From: an uncultured Rhodobiaceae bacterium
Lineage (GTDB): Bacteria > Pseudomonadota > Alphaproteobacteria > RS24
NCBI GenBank assembly: GCA_937907245.1
Contig: CALCUM010000003.1
Location: forward strand, 497,501-561,500
Direction: 5' to 3'
Length of the DNA: 64,000 nt
Part shown: positions 1 to 10,345 of the stretch, piece by piece
Numbering within the stretch: position 1 is the stretch's first letter
How the letters are laid out: the number at the start of each line of letters is the position of its first letter
Notes under the pieces: model-generated
Databases searched by the model: none
Told to the model about the DNA's origin: nothing
Seen by the model: the letters and a program-made list of their open reading frames with translations, nothing else
Translations under genes and position numbers: made by a program

Positions 1-141
1 CCGCAACGCAATTTGGATGCACAGGCGCTTACACAGCTCTCGCAACTCAAGGCCGATATCGCCGAAAAAGTAAGTGGACTGGCCGTCAGTAACAATTCTC
101 TGCGCTCCCTACCCAGACGCAGCAGCGCGCTTAATCCATAA
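1..141 (+). CDS. C-terminal fragment of an unidentified protein
   Basis: Frame 1 is open from the window edge to a TAA at 139-141, giving 46 residues that end in SSALNP. The segment is hydrophilic, with a short stretch (AQALTQLSQLKADIAEKV) that could be helical. I do not recognise the family. It is convergent with the DUF4167 gene. The stop codon lies inside a 17-bp tandem duplication. That this is the real reading frame is inferred from its openness and plausible codon use only. Confidence 0.45.
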   Translation, partial: PQRNLDAQALTQLSQLKADIAEKVSGLAVSNNSLRSLPRRSSALNP

Positions 142-159
142 ACGCGCTTAATCCATAAA
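126..159. repeat. 17-bp perfect tandem duplication across a stop codon
   Basis: The unit CGCGCTTAATCCATAAA occurs at 126-142 and again at 143-159 without mismatch. The first copy holds the last three codons and TAA stop of the upstream partial gene. It is one of several such duplications at gene ends in this window. Confidence 0.9.
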
Positions 160-165
160 ATAGAC

Positions 166-200
166 AAAAAAAGACCCGCCACGATAAAATCAGGCGGGTC
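166..200 (-). terminator. Rho-independent terminator of the DUF4167 gene
   Basis: On the minus strand GACCCGCC, a 12-nt loop and GGCGGGTC form a perfect 8-bp GC-rich stem (173-180 with 193-200), followed by seven T residues (complement of 166-172). It lies 23 bp past the DUF4167 stop codon. Confidence 0.85.
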
Positions 201-223
201 AAATCTAAATCCGTAAAGCGCTT

Positions 224-802
224 TTATTCGGCAGACGCCGTGCTTGTTTCTCCAGCCTCAGGAGAAGCCTCAGCCGTGGCTTCCGCGATAACTTCGACAG
301 CCTCCACAGCCACATCTTCGCCCGACACTTGAGCCTCAGGGGTTTGCGTGCGTTTTTTGCGCAATGGCCCCCGGCGGCGCGAAGGTTTCGATGGCTTTTC
401 ATCAGAATCCTCATCGGATGCCGTATCGCGCACCAATACCAAAGGCTCGCCAACGGCATCGGCTTCATTCCCATCCGAATGACCATTTGAATTGCCATTT
501 GGAGCCCTATGCCCCTCAGCGCCATCGTTCGAATTATGGGCGCCATTTGATATTGCGTCGCCATTGGCCTCGCTGGGCGCCGGCTGCATGCTCATCAGAA
601 TACGATAATAATGCTCCGCATGTTGCTGATAGTTTTCTGCCATCACTCGGTCCCCGGACGACATCGCATCACGGGCCAATGTTTGATATTTTTCGTAAAC
701 TTGCGAGGCGTTGCCGCGCACCCGAACATCGGGCCCATTACTGTCATAGCTGCGGTTAACCGAATTCTGTTGGCGGCGTCCGCGTCCTCGAGACCGTTTC
801 AT
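224..802 (-). CDS. DUF4167 domain-containing protein
   Basis: 192 residues. The N-terminus is Arg/Gly-rich (MKRSRGRGRRQ). The conserved DUF4167 block follows at about 11-76, with NSVNRSYDSNGPDVRVRG and a helical SSGDRVMAENYQQHAEHYY segment. Residues about 78-117 are Asn/Gly-rich, 130-155 basic, and the last 40 acidic and Ala/Glu-rich. The family is broadly found in alphaproteobacteria and has no established function known to me. The basic N-terminus makes nucleic-acid or ribosome contact plausible, which is inference. It lies downstream of prmC on the same strand, with 212 bp between them, and ends at a strong terminator. Confidence 0.88.
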   Translation of the reverse strand: MKRSRGRGRRQQNSVNRSYDSNGPDVRVRGNASQVYEKYQTLARDAMSSGDRVMAENYQQHAEHYYRILMSMQPAPSEANGDAISNGAHNSNDGAEGHRAPNGNSNGHSDGNEADAVGEPLVLVRDTASDEDSDEKPSKPSRRRGPLRKKRTQTPEAQVSGEDVAVEAVEVIAEATAEASPEAGETSTASAE

Positions 803-1014
803 ACTTTATTCCATATCACTTAAAAAAGGGCTCAACTTGGGTCAAGCCATCGTTGCGATTAATTTATTTCCATGACGGAAAAACCAGTGATTTTCTAAAA
901 GGCCAAAATGAGCTAACGAAATTCAAAGGGTGGTGTCCAAGACCGTTTCTCTAAACAAGGCCTCAAAGACAGATGGAACCTAGCCTGCCACGACGGGCTT
1001 TGCAAACCCCTTTT

Positions 1015-1890
1015 TTATTTTCTCTCACTCACCCCAGCAACCCGACCCATCACAACCCGATCGCGCGCGGCCAAATCTGGCAAAACAGAGATTTCCAGAA
1101 ATCCAGATTGGCGCATCATCGCGCACACTTGCGGGCCTTGAGTGTGACCAATTTCAAATAACAACCAACCCTCAGGCCGCAAATATTTTTGCGCTTCCGC
1201 GCTAATCAGGCGATAGGGGTCTAAGCCATCTTCGCCGCCATGCAACGCTAGATGCGGGTCATAGTCGAGCACGTTTTTGTCTAGTTCGGCCATCTCAGCA
1301 TCCGAGATATAAGGCGGGTTCGAGACAATCATATCAAAACGACCGACCACTTTATCGAGCCAATGACTGTTTAAAAACGACGCGCGCGACTGCACATCTA
1401 GTGCCTTGGCGTTCGCCTCGGCCACCTTTAGGGCCTGCGAACTTACATCCACACCGACACCTTGCCCTTGCGCACGCTCGGCCAGTAGCGTCAACAATAG
1501 ACAGCCCGAACCCGTTCCCAAATCAAGCAAGCGAAAATCTTGGCCCTCTGGCAAATGCGCTAAAGCCGCCTCGATTAGCGTTTCACTATCGGGGCGCGGG
1601 TCCAGCACATGTTCATTGACCTGAAACGCGCGTCCCCAAAACTCTCGCTGCCCAATAATTTTGGACACGGGCTTAAAGGCCAATCGCTGCGCTTGATAGG
1701 TGAGCAGTCGCGCATTTTCTTGGGGGGTCAACAACCGTTCTGGATTGAGCGCTATATGGGTCGTCTCCAAGCCGGTTGCCGCCTCCAGCAATACGCGGGC
1801 ATCCAAATGAGCGGTGTCTATACCTGCATCCTTAAAGGCTGCCGAAAGCGCGCGCTGCGCTTGTTCCAACGTCATGTCGGGACGGGTCAT
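1015..1890 (-). CDS. prmC: Release factor glutamine N5-methyltransferase
   Basis: 291 residues, the normal length. PrmC (HemK) methylates the glutamine of the GGQ motif in release factors using S-adenosylmethionine. The SAM-binding motif LLDLGTGSGCLLL lies near residue 120, and the family signature NPPY (SNPPYIS) near 190 is the substrate-glutamine site. The gene starts 5 bp after the prfA stop, so enzyme and substrate share an operon. Start is at MTRPDMTLEQ; the inner Met6 is possible. Confidence 0.96.
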   Translation of the reverse strand: MTRPDMTLEQAQRALSAAFKDAGIDTAHLDARVLLEAATGLETTHIALNPERLLTPQENARLLTYQAQRLAFKPVSKIIGQREFWGRAFQVNEHVLDPRPDSETLIEAALAHLPEGQDFRLLDLGTGSGCLLLTLLAERAQGQGVGVDVSSQALKVAEANAKALDVQSRASFLNSHWLDKVVGRFDMIVSNPPYISDAEMAELDKNVLDYDPHLALHGGEDGLDPYRLISAEAQKYLRPEGWLLFEIGHTQGPQVCAMMRQSGFLEISVLPDLAARDRVVMGRVAGVSERK

Positions 1891-1895
1891 TTAGA

Positions 1896-2960
1896 CTAGT
1901 CGACCGCGGCGAGGCGCTGCACTTGGTCTTCGCGAATAAGCGCTTCCAACATTTCATCCAAACCGTCGCCAGCCAGAATTTTTTCCAGCTTGTGCAAAGT
2001 CACATTGATGCGGTGATCGGTGACGCGGCCTTGCGGGAAGTTGTAGGTACGAATGCGTTCCGAGCGATCGCCCGACCCGACTTGGCTTTTGCGGTCGGCG
2101 GCGCGTTCATCATCGACGCGCTGGCGTTCGGCTTCAAACAGGCGGGCGCGCATAACCAACATCGCCTTGGCGCGGTTTTTATGCTGTGATTTTTCATCTT
2201 GCTGCGACACGGTAATACCCGTGGGCAAGTGAATGATACGCACCGCGCTATCGGTAGTATTGACCGACTGACCGCCCGGGCCAGAGGCGCGAAACACATC
2301 GACGCGCAAATCTTTCTCGTCGATTTTAATATCCACATCTTCAGGTTCCGGCAGCACCGCCACCGTGGCAGCAGAAGTGTGAATACGGCCACTGCTCTCG
2401 GTTTCAGGAACCCGCTGCACTCGATGCACGCCGCTTTCAAATTTCAAACGAGCGAACACGCCCTTGCCGCGAATGGCCATAACCACTTCTTTATAGCCGC
2501 CCATCTCCCCTTCTGATTGGGTGATGATGTCAGACTTCCAGCCCTGCAAATCAGCATAGCGGGTGTACATGCGAAATAGATCGCCAGCAAATAAAGCTGC
2601 TTCGTCGCCGCCCGTTCCAGCGCGCACTTCCACGATCACGTTTAACTCATCGGCGCTATCTTTGGGCAGCAGTAAAACTTCCAAAGCGGTTTCCATGTCG
2701 GGCAATTTGGCGCGAACTTCTTCCAGCTCGAGGCCGGCCAATTCCGCCATCTCCGCATCGTCGCCTTCCACCAAAGCGGCCAGGTCTTGGCTTTCGCTAA
2801 GCGTCGCACGATAGGCTCGCACGGCGGTCGCCAGCGGATCTATTTCGGCATATTCTTTCGATAACGCAACAAATCTCTCGGGCGGTAATTCACCGTTCAT
2901 CTCGTCTTGCAAGGCTTGCGCCCGCGCCAAAATGGCGTCCAGTCGTTCGACAGGCAACAT
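1896..2960 (-). CDS. prfA: Peptide chain release factor 1
   Basis: 354 residues. RF1 recognises UAA and UAG and triggers hydrolysis of peptidyl-tRNA. The catalytic GGQ is visible in [17 protein letters not shown] near residue 230. The anticodon-like tripeptide region of domain 2 precedes it, in the segment beginning [18 protein letters not shown]. The start ATG at 2960 is preceded by GGAGAG. It sits 3 bp downstream of ispG and just upstream of prmC, which modifies its GGQ. Confidence 0.97.
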   Translation of the reverse strand: MLPVERLDAILARAQALQDEMNGELPPERFVALSKEYAEIDPLATAVRAYRATLSESQDLAALVEGDDAEMAELAGLELEEVRAKLPDMETALEVLLLPKDSADELNVIVEVRAGTGGDEAALFAGDLFRMYTRYADLQGWKSDIITQSEGEMGGYKEVVMAIRGKGVFARLKFESGVHRVQRVPETESSGRIHTSAATVAVLPEPEDVDIKIDEKDLRVDVFRASGPGGQSVNTTDSAVRIIHLPTGITVSQQDEKSQHKNRAKAMLVMRARLFEAERQRVDDERAADRKSQVGSGDRSERIRTYNFPQGRVTDHRINVTLHKLEKILAGDGLDEMLEALIREDQVQRLAAVD

Positions 2961-2963
2961 AGA

Positions 2964-4088
2964 TTAACTCTCCTCAACTACGCCATCACGCGCCCGCAAG
3001 GTGGCCATTTCGTCCGCCTTGTCTTTTACCAAATCGACCAAATGGTCGACCATCTCATCATGCGGTTTTTTATGATCTGGACGACCGGCTAAATAAACCA
3101 TGCCCGCATCATTGCCCCCGCCCGTAAAACCAATATCGGTCTCGCGCGCTTCGCCGGGGCCATTGACCACACAGCCAATAATCGACAGCGTAATGGGCTC
3201 GGCAATATGCGCCAATCGATCTTCTAATTGGCGCACGGTTTCAATAACGTTAAACCCTTGGCGCGCACAAGACGGGCACGAAATAATCGTTACCCCGCGA
3301 TGGCGAAGCCCCAAACCTTTTAGCATTTCAAATGCGACTTTTATCTCATCCACAGGGTCAGACGAAAGCGACACCCGAATGGTATCGCCAATGCCAGCCC
3401 ATAAAAGCGACCCCAAACCGATGGAAGATTTCACGGTTCCAGATATCAAACCTCCGGCCTCCGTGATGCCAATATGCAAGGGACAATCCACCGCTTCAGC
3501 CAATTGTTGATAGGCCGCCACCGACATGAAAATATCCGACGCTTTGACGCTGATTTTATACTCGCGAAAGCCATGCTCTTCGAGCAGACCGACGTGATAA
3601 AGCGCGCTCTCCACCATGGCTTCGGGGCAAGGCTCGCCATATTTATCGAGCAGGTGTTTTTCCAAAGAACCCGCGTTAACGCCAATTCGAATAGAGCAAT
3701 TATGTTTGCGCGCGGCTTCCACAACTTCGCCAACGCGCGACGCATCGCCAATATTGCCGGGGTTGATGCGCAAACACGCAGCCCCCGCTTCGGCCGCCTC
3801 AATGGCGCGCTTATAATGAAAATGAATGTCGGCCACAATCGGCACAGACACAGCCGCCACAATTTCGCGCAGAGCTGCCGTCGAGGCTTCATCAGGGCAC
3901 GAAACGCGCACGATATCGGCACCAGCTTCTTCCAAGGCCTTAATTTGCGCGATGGTAGCTTTGGCATCTGAGGTCGGCGTATTGGTCATCGACTGCACGG
4001 CAATCGGCGCGTCGCCGCCGACTGGCACATTGCCAACCATAATCTGGCGCGACGGGCGCCGTTCGATATGTCGCCACGCTCGCAGCAT
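2964..4088 (-). CDS. ispG: 4-hydroxy-3-methylbut-2-en-1-yl diphosphate synthase
   Basis: 374 residues. IspG (GcpE) is a [4Fe-4S] enzyme of the methylerythritol phosphate isoprenoid pathway that converts MEcPP to HMBPP. The N-terminal TIM barrel begins about residue 20 ([17 protein letters not shown]). The C-terminal cluster-binding part shows [11 protein letters not shown] and [11 protein letters not shown], which supply the three cysteines. GAGG precedes the ATG at 4088 with good spacing. It follows the rodZ-like gene by 10 bp. Confidence 0.97.
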   Translation of the reverse strand: MLRAWRHIERRPSRQIMVGNVPVGGDAPIAVQSMTNTPTSDAKATIAQIKALEEAGADIVRVSCPDEASTAALREIVAAVSVPIVADIHFHYKRAIEAAEAGAACLRINPGNIGDASRVGEVVEAARKHNCSIRIGVNAGSLEKHLLDKYGEPCPEAMVESALYHVGLLEEHGFREYKISVKASDIFMSVAAYQQLAEAVDCPLHIGITEAGGLISGTVKSSIGLGSLLWAGIGDTIRVSLSSDPVDEIKVAFEMLKGLGLRHRGVTIISCPSCARQGFNVIETVRQLEDRLAHIAEPITLSIIGCVVNGPGEARETDIGFTGGGNDAGMVYLAGRPDHKKPHDEMVDHLVDLVKDKADEMATLRARDGVVEES

Positions 4089-4098
4089 TGCGGCCTCG

Positions 4099-4983
4099 CT
4101 AAGGTTTTAGGGTTAAAATAGAACTACGGTCGATTTGGCGCGCGGTCAAAATTTGGCTGCGTCGCCCTACCGAGCCGACGGTTTCGCCATCCACCACATA
4201 TTTCAGCGCGCCCGCATCTCGGGTGGCAAGCGTATAAGGGGCTTCTTCCGACAGCTCGAAACTATCCCCCTCGGTCACAATACTCGACAGCAACACTTGC
4301 CCGTCTGTGTTTTCAATCCGCAACCAGGTTCTGCGAACCGCACGAATTTCAATTTTACCCGGGGTCGTCTCGGCATCCAATGCAGCGATGGGTTCCACAA
4401 TCACAGGCGTGCGAAGTGGGTCTGGCACGGGGGCCACAGCTTTAGGCGTTTTGGGTCTTGCTGGTTGGGGTTTCGCTGCTTGAGGTTTCGCGGCTACCCT
4501 CACCTTTGGCTTTTGCGCCTCGGCAGATAGCGTCTTTTTTGCGCTGCTTATTTCCGGTGCCCGATTGGGTGCCGCTACGGGTTCGGGCCCCGTGGCCCCG
4601 CCCGCGATGAGCCAGAGAATATACATCACAAACACTGCAACCACGCCAATCGCGCTTTTGACGGCAAGAGAGACTTGCTCGCGCTCGGCTTGCGGGTCGT
4701 AAGGCTCATCTTCCAAACTATGAACAGCTACCGCCGCTTTATAGCGATTGGTTAATTCGCCTGCGTTTAAGCCTAGATACGTGGCATAGGTTCGAATGAA
4801 GCCAATCGCATAGACGCTCGCTGGCAGCTCATCAAAATCATCATTTTCCAAGGCCTTAAGATGGTCACCCCGAATTTTAAGAACCGAAGAAACATCCTCA
4901 ATGCTCAAGCCCCGCGCTTCGCGCGCTTGTCGTAAATTTACACCAATATTTACTGCTTCCATATTTGTCTCTGTATCGGCCAT
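4099..4983 (-). CDS. rodZ: RodZ-like helix-turn-helix membrane protein
   Basis: 294 residues from the ATG at 4983, chosen because AGGGGCAGG precedes it; an upstream in-frame extension of 19 residues looks non-coding. The N-terminal Cro/CI-type helix-turn-helix spans about 10-75 ([15 protein letters not shown]). One membrane segment lies near 120-140 ([14 protein letters not shown]), then a Pro/Lys/Ala-rich linker and a C-terminal DUF4115-type beta domain ([13 protein letters not shown]). RodZ links MreB filaments to the elongation machinery. Whether this copy acts in cell shape, regulation or both is inferred from domain order. Confidence 0.85.
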   Translation of the reverse strand: MADTETNMEAVNIGVNLRQAREARGLSIEDVSSVLKIRGDHLKALENDDFDELPASVYAIGFIRTYATYLGLNAGELTNRYKAAVAVHSLEDEPYDPQAEREQVSLAVKSAIGVVAVFVMYILWLIAGGATGPEPVAAPNRAPEISSAKKTLSAEAQKPKVRVAAKPQAAKPQPARPKTPKAVAPVPDPLRTPVIVEPIAALDAETTPGKIEIRAVRRTWLRIENTDGQVLLSSIVTEGDSFELSEEAPYTLATRDAGALKYVVDGETVGSVGRRSQILTARQIDRSSILTLKP

Positions 4984-5017
4984 TCGCCTGCCCCTTCTTT
5001 CGTGGACTTGTTTATTA

Positions 5018-7270
5018 TCACAACTTAACCCCTTGCGCATCTGCGATTTGCTGCATGGCTTCGCGCATATTGGCTGGCGCTTCCTGCAGCAAATTGGACA
5101 GAGCCGCTTGTAATTTTGCCTGACTGGCAGAGCGTATCATTCGCTTCACCGGACCGATAGAGGCAGACGGCAAAGAGAAGCGCTCATAGCCAAGTCCTAA
5201 AAGCGCCATGGCTTCTAGGGGGCGCCCACCCAGCTCTCCGCAAATCGACACGGGGACATTATGGCTCGCGCATATATTTCGTATCTGCGCCAGTAAGCGC
5301 AAAGACGGCAGAGATAAAAAATCATAGCGATGGCTGGTTTGTGGATTGCCACGGTCGGCCGCAAAAAAGAATTGCATTAAATCATTGGTGCCGACCGACA
5401 GAAAATCCAGCTCCGGCAATAGTTGATCCAATTCCCATACAAGCGCGGGCACTTCCAACATAGTCCCCACCTCTAGGCTTGCGGGCACAACATGTCCAAA
5501 ACTCTCCAAACGAGCTTTCTCCATATCTAATAAAGCCCGCGTGGCACGAAACTCTTCTAACGTGGTGACCAGCGGAAACATAATTGACAATTTACGCCCC
5601 GCCGCAGCGCGTAAAAGCGCGCGCATTTGCACCCGCACCAGGCCAGGCCGATCCAGCGCCATGCGCGTTGCGCGCCACCCCATCGCCGGGTTTTCTTCAA
5701 CGCTGGTGCGCAGATAAGGCAGCACTTTATCGCCACCGACATCCAGCGTACGAAACACCACATCGCGCTCGCCGACGCTATCTAGCACTTTGCGATACAT
5801 CACTTCTTGCTCATCGGCGCGCGGCATAGTGGCCGAGACCATGAACTGTAATTCCGTGCGGAACAGGCCAATATTTTCGGCCCCACTGTCGGTCAAATTT
5901 TCAACATCCACCATCAGACCCGCATTTTTATCGAGCCGAATTTTAACGCCATCTTTGGTTTCGGCAGGCAAATGTTTAATCCGCGCATAGCGCTGCATCC
6001 GCCGGGCCCGTAGGCGCGCTCGGTTGGAGTAAGCCTCAACAATATCGCTGGCCGGATTGAGGTGAACCTCATTTTGATCGACATCAACAATAATCTCTTG
6101 GCCATCGCGCGCCGCATCTACAATGCCGCGCACATCGCCCAACATCGGAATGTTTAAAGCCCGCGCCACAATCGAGACATGCGCGCCAAGCGCCCCGTCT
6201 TCCAACACAAGCCCGCGCAGTTTTCTGCGATCATAATCCAGCAATTCAGCCGGCCCCATGGTGCGCGCCAAAAGGATAGCATCGCGAGGTAATTTATCTT
6301 CCGAGGCCAATTGCGCCCGCCCCGATAAAATGCGCAACAACCGGTTCGATAGATCTTCAAAATCGTGCAAACGCTCACGCAAATAAGCGTCTCTTTGGCC
6401 GCCAAGGCGCGCCCGCATACCATTATTGACCCGCTCTACCGCGGCTTCCGCCGTGAGGCCTGTCTGCACAGCTGTATGAATACGGCGCAACCAGCCCCGA
6501 TCATTGGCAAACATCCGATAGGCTTCCAGTACCGCCATATGCTCGCCATCATGGCTCACGTCATCTTTGTCCAGCATCTCGTCGACATTGCGGCGCAATT
6601 GATAGACCGCGGCTTCCAAACGCTTGGCTTCTTCTTCGGGGTCATCGCTGATGAGTTTGGTAACTTCTACGCGCGGCTCATGCAACACCACGTGCCCCAT
6701 TGCCAGCCCTTCGGTAAGCCCACGCCCTGCGAACACACGCGACAGGTTCTGCGACGTTTCTTCTTGGGCACCCTCTTGTCCCAGCGCAGATAGCATTTCA
6801 GACAAGACCATAGCCACCGTCTGCAGGGCTTCAACCTCAGCATTTAAAAAATCGCGCTGCGTGGTGTTTTGTACCACCAGAATACCGCGCACATCGCCAC
6901 GGCGTAAAATTGGCACGCCGACGAAAGATTTATACGGATCCTCTCCCGTCTCTGGCCGATAGGCAAAGCGGGGGTGGGCCGTTGCATCGGCTAAATTCAA
7001 TGGGCGCTTGTGTTGGGCGATATCGCCAACCAGACCTTCACCGACATGTAATATGGTTTTATTGACGGCGTCTTGGTTTAGGCCTTCGGTGGCGGCCAAG
7101 ACGAAAGTATTCACGCCGCGCCCCAAATAGACCGAACACACGGCGGCGTTCATGCTGGTGGCGATGAGCGCAACAATTTTATCGAGGCGAGCTTGATCAT
7201 CGCCGCTCTCCGCCATGAGCTGGCGCAAGCGTCGCAACAATAATCTAGGGCCTTCACTCGATAGAGGCAT
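5018..7270 (-). CDS. ptsP: Phosphoenolpyruvate-protein phosphotransferase, nitrogen PTS enzyme I
   Basis: 750 residues. A GAF domain occupies about 15-165 (ATSMNAAVCSVYLG) and is followed by a full PTS enzyme I: N-terminal domain (about 180-300), the swivelling phosphohistidine segment (GAHVSIVARALNIPMLG, about 365-385) and the PEP-binding barrel (LDVGGDKVLPYL, FLSVGTNDLMQFF, CGELGGRP). EI-Ntr passes phosphate from PEP to NPr and EIIA-Ntr, a regulatory chain for nitrogen, carbon and potassium status. It lies between lysC and the rodZ-like gene, as in many alphaproteobacteria. No NPr or EIIA gene is in this window. Confidence 0.95.
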   Translation of the reverse strand: MPLSSEGPRLLLRRLRQLMAESGDDQARLDKIVALIATSMNAAVCSVYLGRGVNTFVLAATEGLNQDAVNKTILHVGEGLVGDIAQHKRPLNLADATAHPRFAYRPETGEDPYKSFVGVPILRRGDVRGILVVQNTTQRDFLNAEVEALQTVAMVLSEMLSALGQEGAQEETSQNLSRVFAGRGLTEGLAMGHVVLHEPRVEVTKLISDDPEEEAKRLEAAVYQLRRNVDEMLDKDDVSHDGEHMAVLEAYRMFANDRGWLRRIHTAVQTGLTAEAAVERVNNGMRARLGGQRDAYLRERLHDFEDLSNRLLRILSGRAQLASEDKLPRDAILLARTMGPAELLDYDRRKLRGLVLEDGALGAHVSIVARALNIPMLGDVRGIVDAARDGQEIIVDVDQNEVHLNPASDIVEAYSNRARLRARRMQRYARIKHLPAETKDGVKIRLDKNAGLMVDVENLTDSGAENIGLFRTELQFMVSATMPRADEQEVMYRKVLDSVGERDVVFRTLDVGGDKVLPYLRTSVEENPAMGWRATRMALDRPGLVRVQMRALLRAAAGRKLSIMFPLVTTLEEFRATRALLDMEKARLESFGHVVPASLEVGTMLEVPALVWELDQLLPELDFLSVGTNDLMQFFFAADRGNPQTSHRYDFLSLPSLRLLAQIRNICASHNVPVSICGELGGRPLEAMALLGLGYERFSLPSASIGPVKRMIRSASQAKLQAALSNLLQEAPANMREAMQQIADAQGVKL

Positions 7271-7310
7271 AGGATTGCCCTCTCGTTTCGCTCGCTAAAA
7301 AGCGGGCTAG

Positions 7311-8567
7311 TTAACCGGCAAGATCGTCATCAAGACCATAAGCGGCGTGCAGAGCCCGCACGGCCAATTCCACATAGTCGACATCAATCAACACCGAAAC
7401 TTTAATCTCAGACGTGGAAATGACGTGAATGTTGATGCCTTTTTCAGCCAGCACTTGGAACATTTTTTGCGCAACCCCTGCATGGCTTCGCATACCCACG
7501 CCGACGATAGAAATTTTTGCCATATCGGGCGCGGCTTGCAAATCAGCAAATGTTAAATCCGTGGTCGCGCTTTTGAGAACCCCCAAAGTGCGTTCCAATT
7601 CATCTTGCGAAACCGTAAAAGTCACATCGGTTGTTTTGCCATCCGCCGACATGTTTTGCACAATCATATCTACGTTCACCGCGGCATCGGCCAACGGCCC
7701 AAAAATGCTCGCTGCAATGCCAGGCCGGTCGGCCACTTCGCGCAGAGTTACTTTGGCTTCATTGCGGGCATAAGCAATGCCACTAACAATCTCGGTTTCC
7801 ATAATCTCATCCTCATCGCAAATCAATGTGCCGACAATATCGTTTCCATTAGCACTTGCCTCTGGCGCATCGAAACTCGAGCGCACTTGCAAGCGCACAT
7901 TATGCGCCATGGCCAGCTCTACCGAGCGGGTCTGTAATACTTTGGCACCTAGCGACGCCATTTCAAGCATTTCCTCGTAAGACACGCGGTCCATTTTCTT
8001 GGCCGCAGGCACCATACGCGGATCGGTTGTGTAAACGCCATCGACGTCTGTATAGATATCACATCTGTCGGCTTTTAGGGCCGCTGCAATGGCCACCGCG
8101 CTGGTGTCAGACCCACCGCGCCCTAAAGTGGTAATGCGGTTGGCGCTGGAGACCCCTTGAAACCCTGCGATAACCGCCACGCGGCCTTCGCCAAATTGGG
8201 CTTCCATTTCTTCCGGCTCAATCGCTTCAATGCGGGCGGCTCCATGCACATCAGACGTTTGCACGCTAATTTGCCAGCCAAGCCAGCTGCGCGCTGCCAC
8301 CCCAATATCTTGCAAAGCCATCGCCAATAGACCCACACTAACTTGTTCGCCAGCCGAGACCACGACATCATATTCGCGCGCATCATGCAGGCGTGCGACA
8401 TCGCGCGCCAAACCAACCAGTCGATTTGTCTCCCCAGACATGGCCGAGACAACGACCGCAACCTGATGACCCGCATCCACTTCACGTTTGACATGCGCGG
8501 CCACATTGCGAATGCGATCTACATCGCCCACAGAAGTACCGCCAAATTTCATTACAATACGTGCCAT
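7311..8567 (-). CDS. lysC: Aspartate kinase
   Basis: 418 residues from ATG 8567 (MARIVMKFGGTSVG), the start that matches the family; upstream TTG and ATG codons at 8597 and 8582 would add up to 10 residues. The kinase domain holds KFGGTSVGD at the start and TLGRGGSDTSAVA near 150. Two ACT domains occupy about 265-410 (VTLREVADRPGIAASIFGPL; ISIVGVGMRSHAGVA) and would mediate feedback inhibition by lysine and threonine. It performs the first step of lysine, threonine and methionine synthesis. It is divergent from ubiG. Confidence 0.95.
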   Translation of the reverse strand: MARIVMKFGGTSVGDVDRIRNVAAHVKREVDAGHQVAVVVSAMSGETNRLVGLARDVARLHDAREYDVVVSAGEQVSVGLLAMALQDIGVAARSWLGWQISVQTSDVHGAARIEAIEPEEMEAQFGEGRVAVIAGFQGVSSANRITTLGRGGSDTSAVAIAAALKADRCDIYTDVDGVYTTDPRMVPAAKKMDRVSYEEMLEMASLGAKVLQTRSVELAMAHNVRLQVRSSFDAPEASANGNDIVGTLICDEDEIMETEIVSGIAYARNEAKVTLREVADRPGIAASIFGPLADAAVNVDMIVQNMSADGKTTDVTFTVSQDELERTLGVLKSATTDLTFADLQAAPDMAKISIVGVGMRSHAGVAQKMFQVLAEKGINIHVISTSEIKVSVLIDVDYVELAVRALHAAYGLDDDLAG

Positions 8568-8678
8568 AATTGGTTTTCGCATTTCCTTTCGTCTCAATCG
8601 CGCTTATATAAGGCTTAACGCGTTAGCTGCATAGTTAAAATTAGATTTCGGCCAAGCGCACCCCATGGTTAACCAGAG

Positions 8679-9455
8679 ATGAGCTTCGTGAAAATGAGCG
8701 ATACACAAACCGGACAAGTTACCATCGACCCCCATGAAGTAGCGAAGTTTACGGCTATGGCCGAAGACTGGTGGAACCCGCATGGCAAGTTCAAACCCTT
8801 GCATAAATTCAACCCGGTGCGGCTGGCTTATATTCGCAATAAATTGTGCAAACAATTTGACCGAGACCCAAATGCCGAACAACCGCTTAAAGGCTTGCGC
8901 CTTCTGGATATCGGCTGTGGCGGCGGCCTTTTAAGCGAGCCTATGGCACGTTTGGGCGCCGAGGTTTTAGGCGCAGACGCAGCCGAAGCCAATATTAAAA
9001 CCGCCAGTTTACATGCAAAAAATCAGGGTCTCGAGATCGACTATCGGGCCATCACGGCCGAGCAATTAAACGCAGCGGGCGAGACATTTGACGCGATTTT
9101 AAACATGGAAGTCATCGAACATGTTGCCGACCCGCAAGCCTTTGTGAGTGCCTGTGCAGGCATGTTGAAACCCGAAGGCATCATGTTTTTAGCCACGCTG
9201 AACCGCACGCTCAAAGCCTATGCACTGGCCATTGTGGGCGCTGAATATGTGTTGCGCTGGTTACCGCGCGGCACCCATGATTGGCATAAGTTCATTACCC
9301 CCAGGGAGATGGAAGCCATGGCCACCAAGGCCGAGCTGGAGCTTGTTACCTCAACCGGCGTGAGCTTTAACCCGCTGACCGATAAATGGACGGAAACGGG
9401 CGATATGTCGGTTAATTATATGGCCGTGGCTGCGCCCCTAAAGGCCCAAGGATAA
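8679..9455 (+). CDS. ubiG: Ubiquinone biosynthesis O-methyltransferase
   Basis: 258 residues. UbiG (Coq3) performs both O-methylations in ubiquinone synthesis with SAM. The family start is visible ([21 protein letters not shown]), then the SAM site [19 protein letters not shown] near 75 and [14 protein letters not shown] near 205. The start is either the ATG at 8679 or Met6 at 8694. The convergent nitrilase gene follows directly with no gap and no terminator hairpin. Confidence 0.95.
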   Translation: MSFVKMSDTQTGQVTIDPHEVAKFTAMAEDWWNPHGKFKPLHKFNPVRLAYIRNKLCKQFDRDPNAEQPLKGLRLLDIGCGGGLLSEPMARLGAEVLGADAAEANIKTASLHAKNQGLEIDYRAITAEQLNAAGETFDAILNMEVIEHVADPQAFVSACAGMLKPEGIMFLATLNRTLKAYALAIVGAEYVLRWLPRGTHDWHKFITPREMEAMATKAELELVTSTGVSFNPLTDKWTETGDMSVNYMAVAAPLKAQG

Positions 9456-10304
9456 TCAATCCGATTGCAGACTTTCATCCACGCCGAGGAAGCTCTGGCC
9501 ATGGTGTAGCGATGGTATTTGCGACCGTGCTTTGGCCACCAAAGAGAAGTCTAACTCTGCGAGGATGAAGGCATCCGTGTCACTCGCTTGCGCCAAAATA
9601 TTGCCCCAAGGATCGATTATCAAACTATGCCCATAGGTCTCGCGGCCATTTTCATGGGTGCCGACTTGCGCAGGTGCCATAATAAAGCACCCCGTCTCAA
9701 TGGCACGGGCGCGCAATAGCACCTGCCAATGGGCTTCTCCGGTAGGGCGTGTGAAGGCAGAGGGCACGCTAATAATATCCGCTCCCGCTTGCGCCAAATG
9801 TCGATATAGCGCGGCAAATCGCAAATCATAACAAATGCTCAACCCAAGTTTCGCAAGCCCCAAATCAACCAGCACAGCTCGGCTTCCCGCCTGATAATTA
9901 TGGCTTTCCGCGTGGGTTTCGCCGCTGGCTAGGGTGACATCGAACATATGAATTTTATCATAGCGCGCCACAATCTTGCCTTGCGGATTAATATAAAGCG
10001 AGCGGTTCACTGCCTTTTCGGCATCGCCTTTTTGGGTATCATTTTCAAGCACCATAGAGCCAATAAGCAGGCCCACGCCAAGCTCTTTGGCCAAGGCGCA
10101 TAAAACTTGTAGCGGCTGACTAGTCGCCTCAGCACAAAGGCGCGCGCGCATGGCTTTGCGGTTTTTTTCCATAGAGACACAAGTTTCCGGCAAGGCCAGA
10201 AACTCGGCTCCGGCCGCCACCGCGGCGCGGGCTTTTGTGTCTATGTCGCGCAAATTATCCGCCGGGTCGCAGGCACTGGTCATTTGTATGCATGCCACTT
10301 TCAT
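9456..10304 (-). CDS. Nitrilase-superfamily carbon-nitrogen hydrolase
   Basis: 282 residues from ATG 10304, which has AAAGGGG at good spacing; the upstream 8 residues are unlikely to be used. The Glu-Lys-Cys triad is visible: ALPETCVS (Glu), RYDKIHMFDV (Lys) and LSICYDLRFAALYR (Cys). This is the Nit/omega-amidase branch. Repair of deaminated glutathione or omega-amide hydrolysis is the likely role by family. In related genomes grxC and a DUF1178 gene often sit beside this gene; neither is here. It follows comF by 41 bp on the same strand. Confidence 0.88.
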   Translation of the reverse strand: MKVACIQMTSACDPADNLRDIDTKARAAVAAGAEFLALPETCVSMEKNRKAMRARLCAEATSQPLQVLCALAKELGVGLLIGSMVLENDTQKGDAEKAVNRSLYINPQGKIVARYDKIHMFDVTLASGETHAESHNYQAGSRAVLVDLGLAKLGLSICYDLRFAALYRHLAQAGADIISVPSAFTRPTGEAHWQVLLRARAIETGCFIMAPAQVGTHENGRETYGHSLIIDPWGNILAQASDTDAFILAELDFSLVAKARSQIPSLHHGQSFLGVDESLQSD

Positions 10305-10345
10305 AACCAGCCCCTTTATCTCAATCAAAAACCATCACGCGAGAT

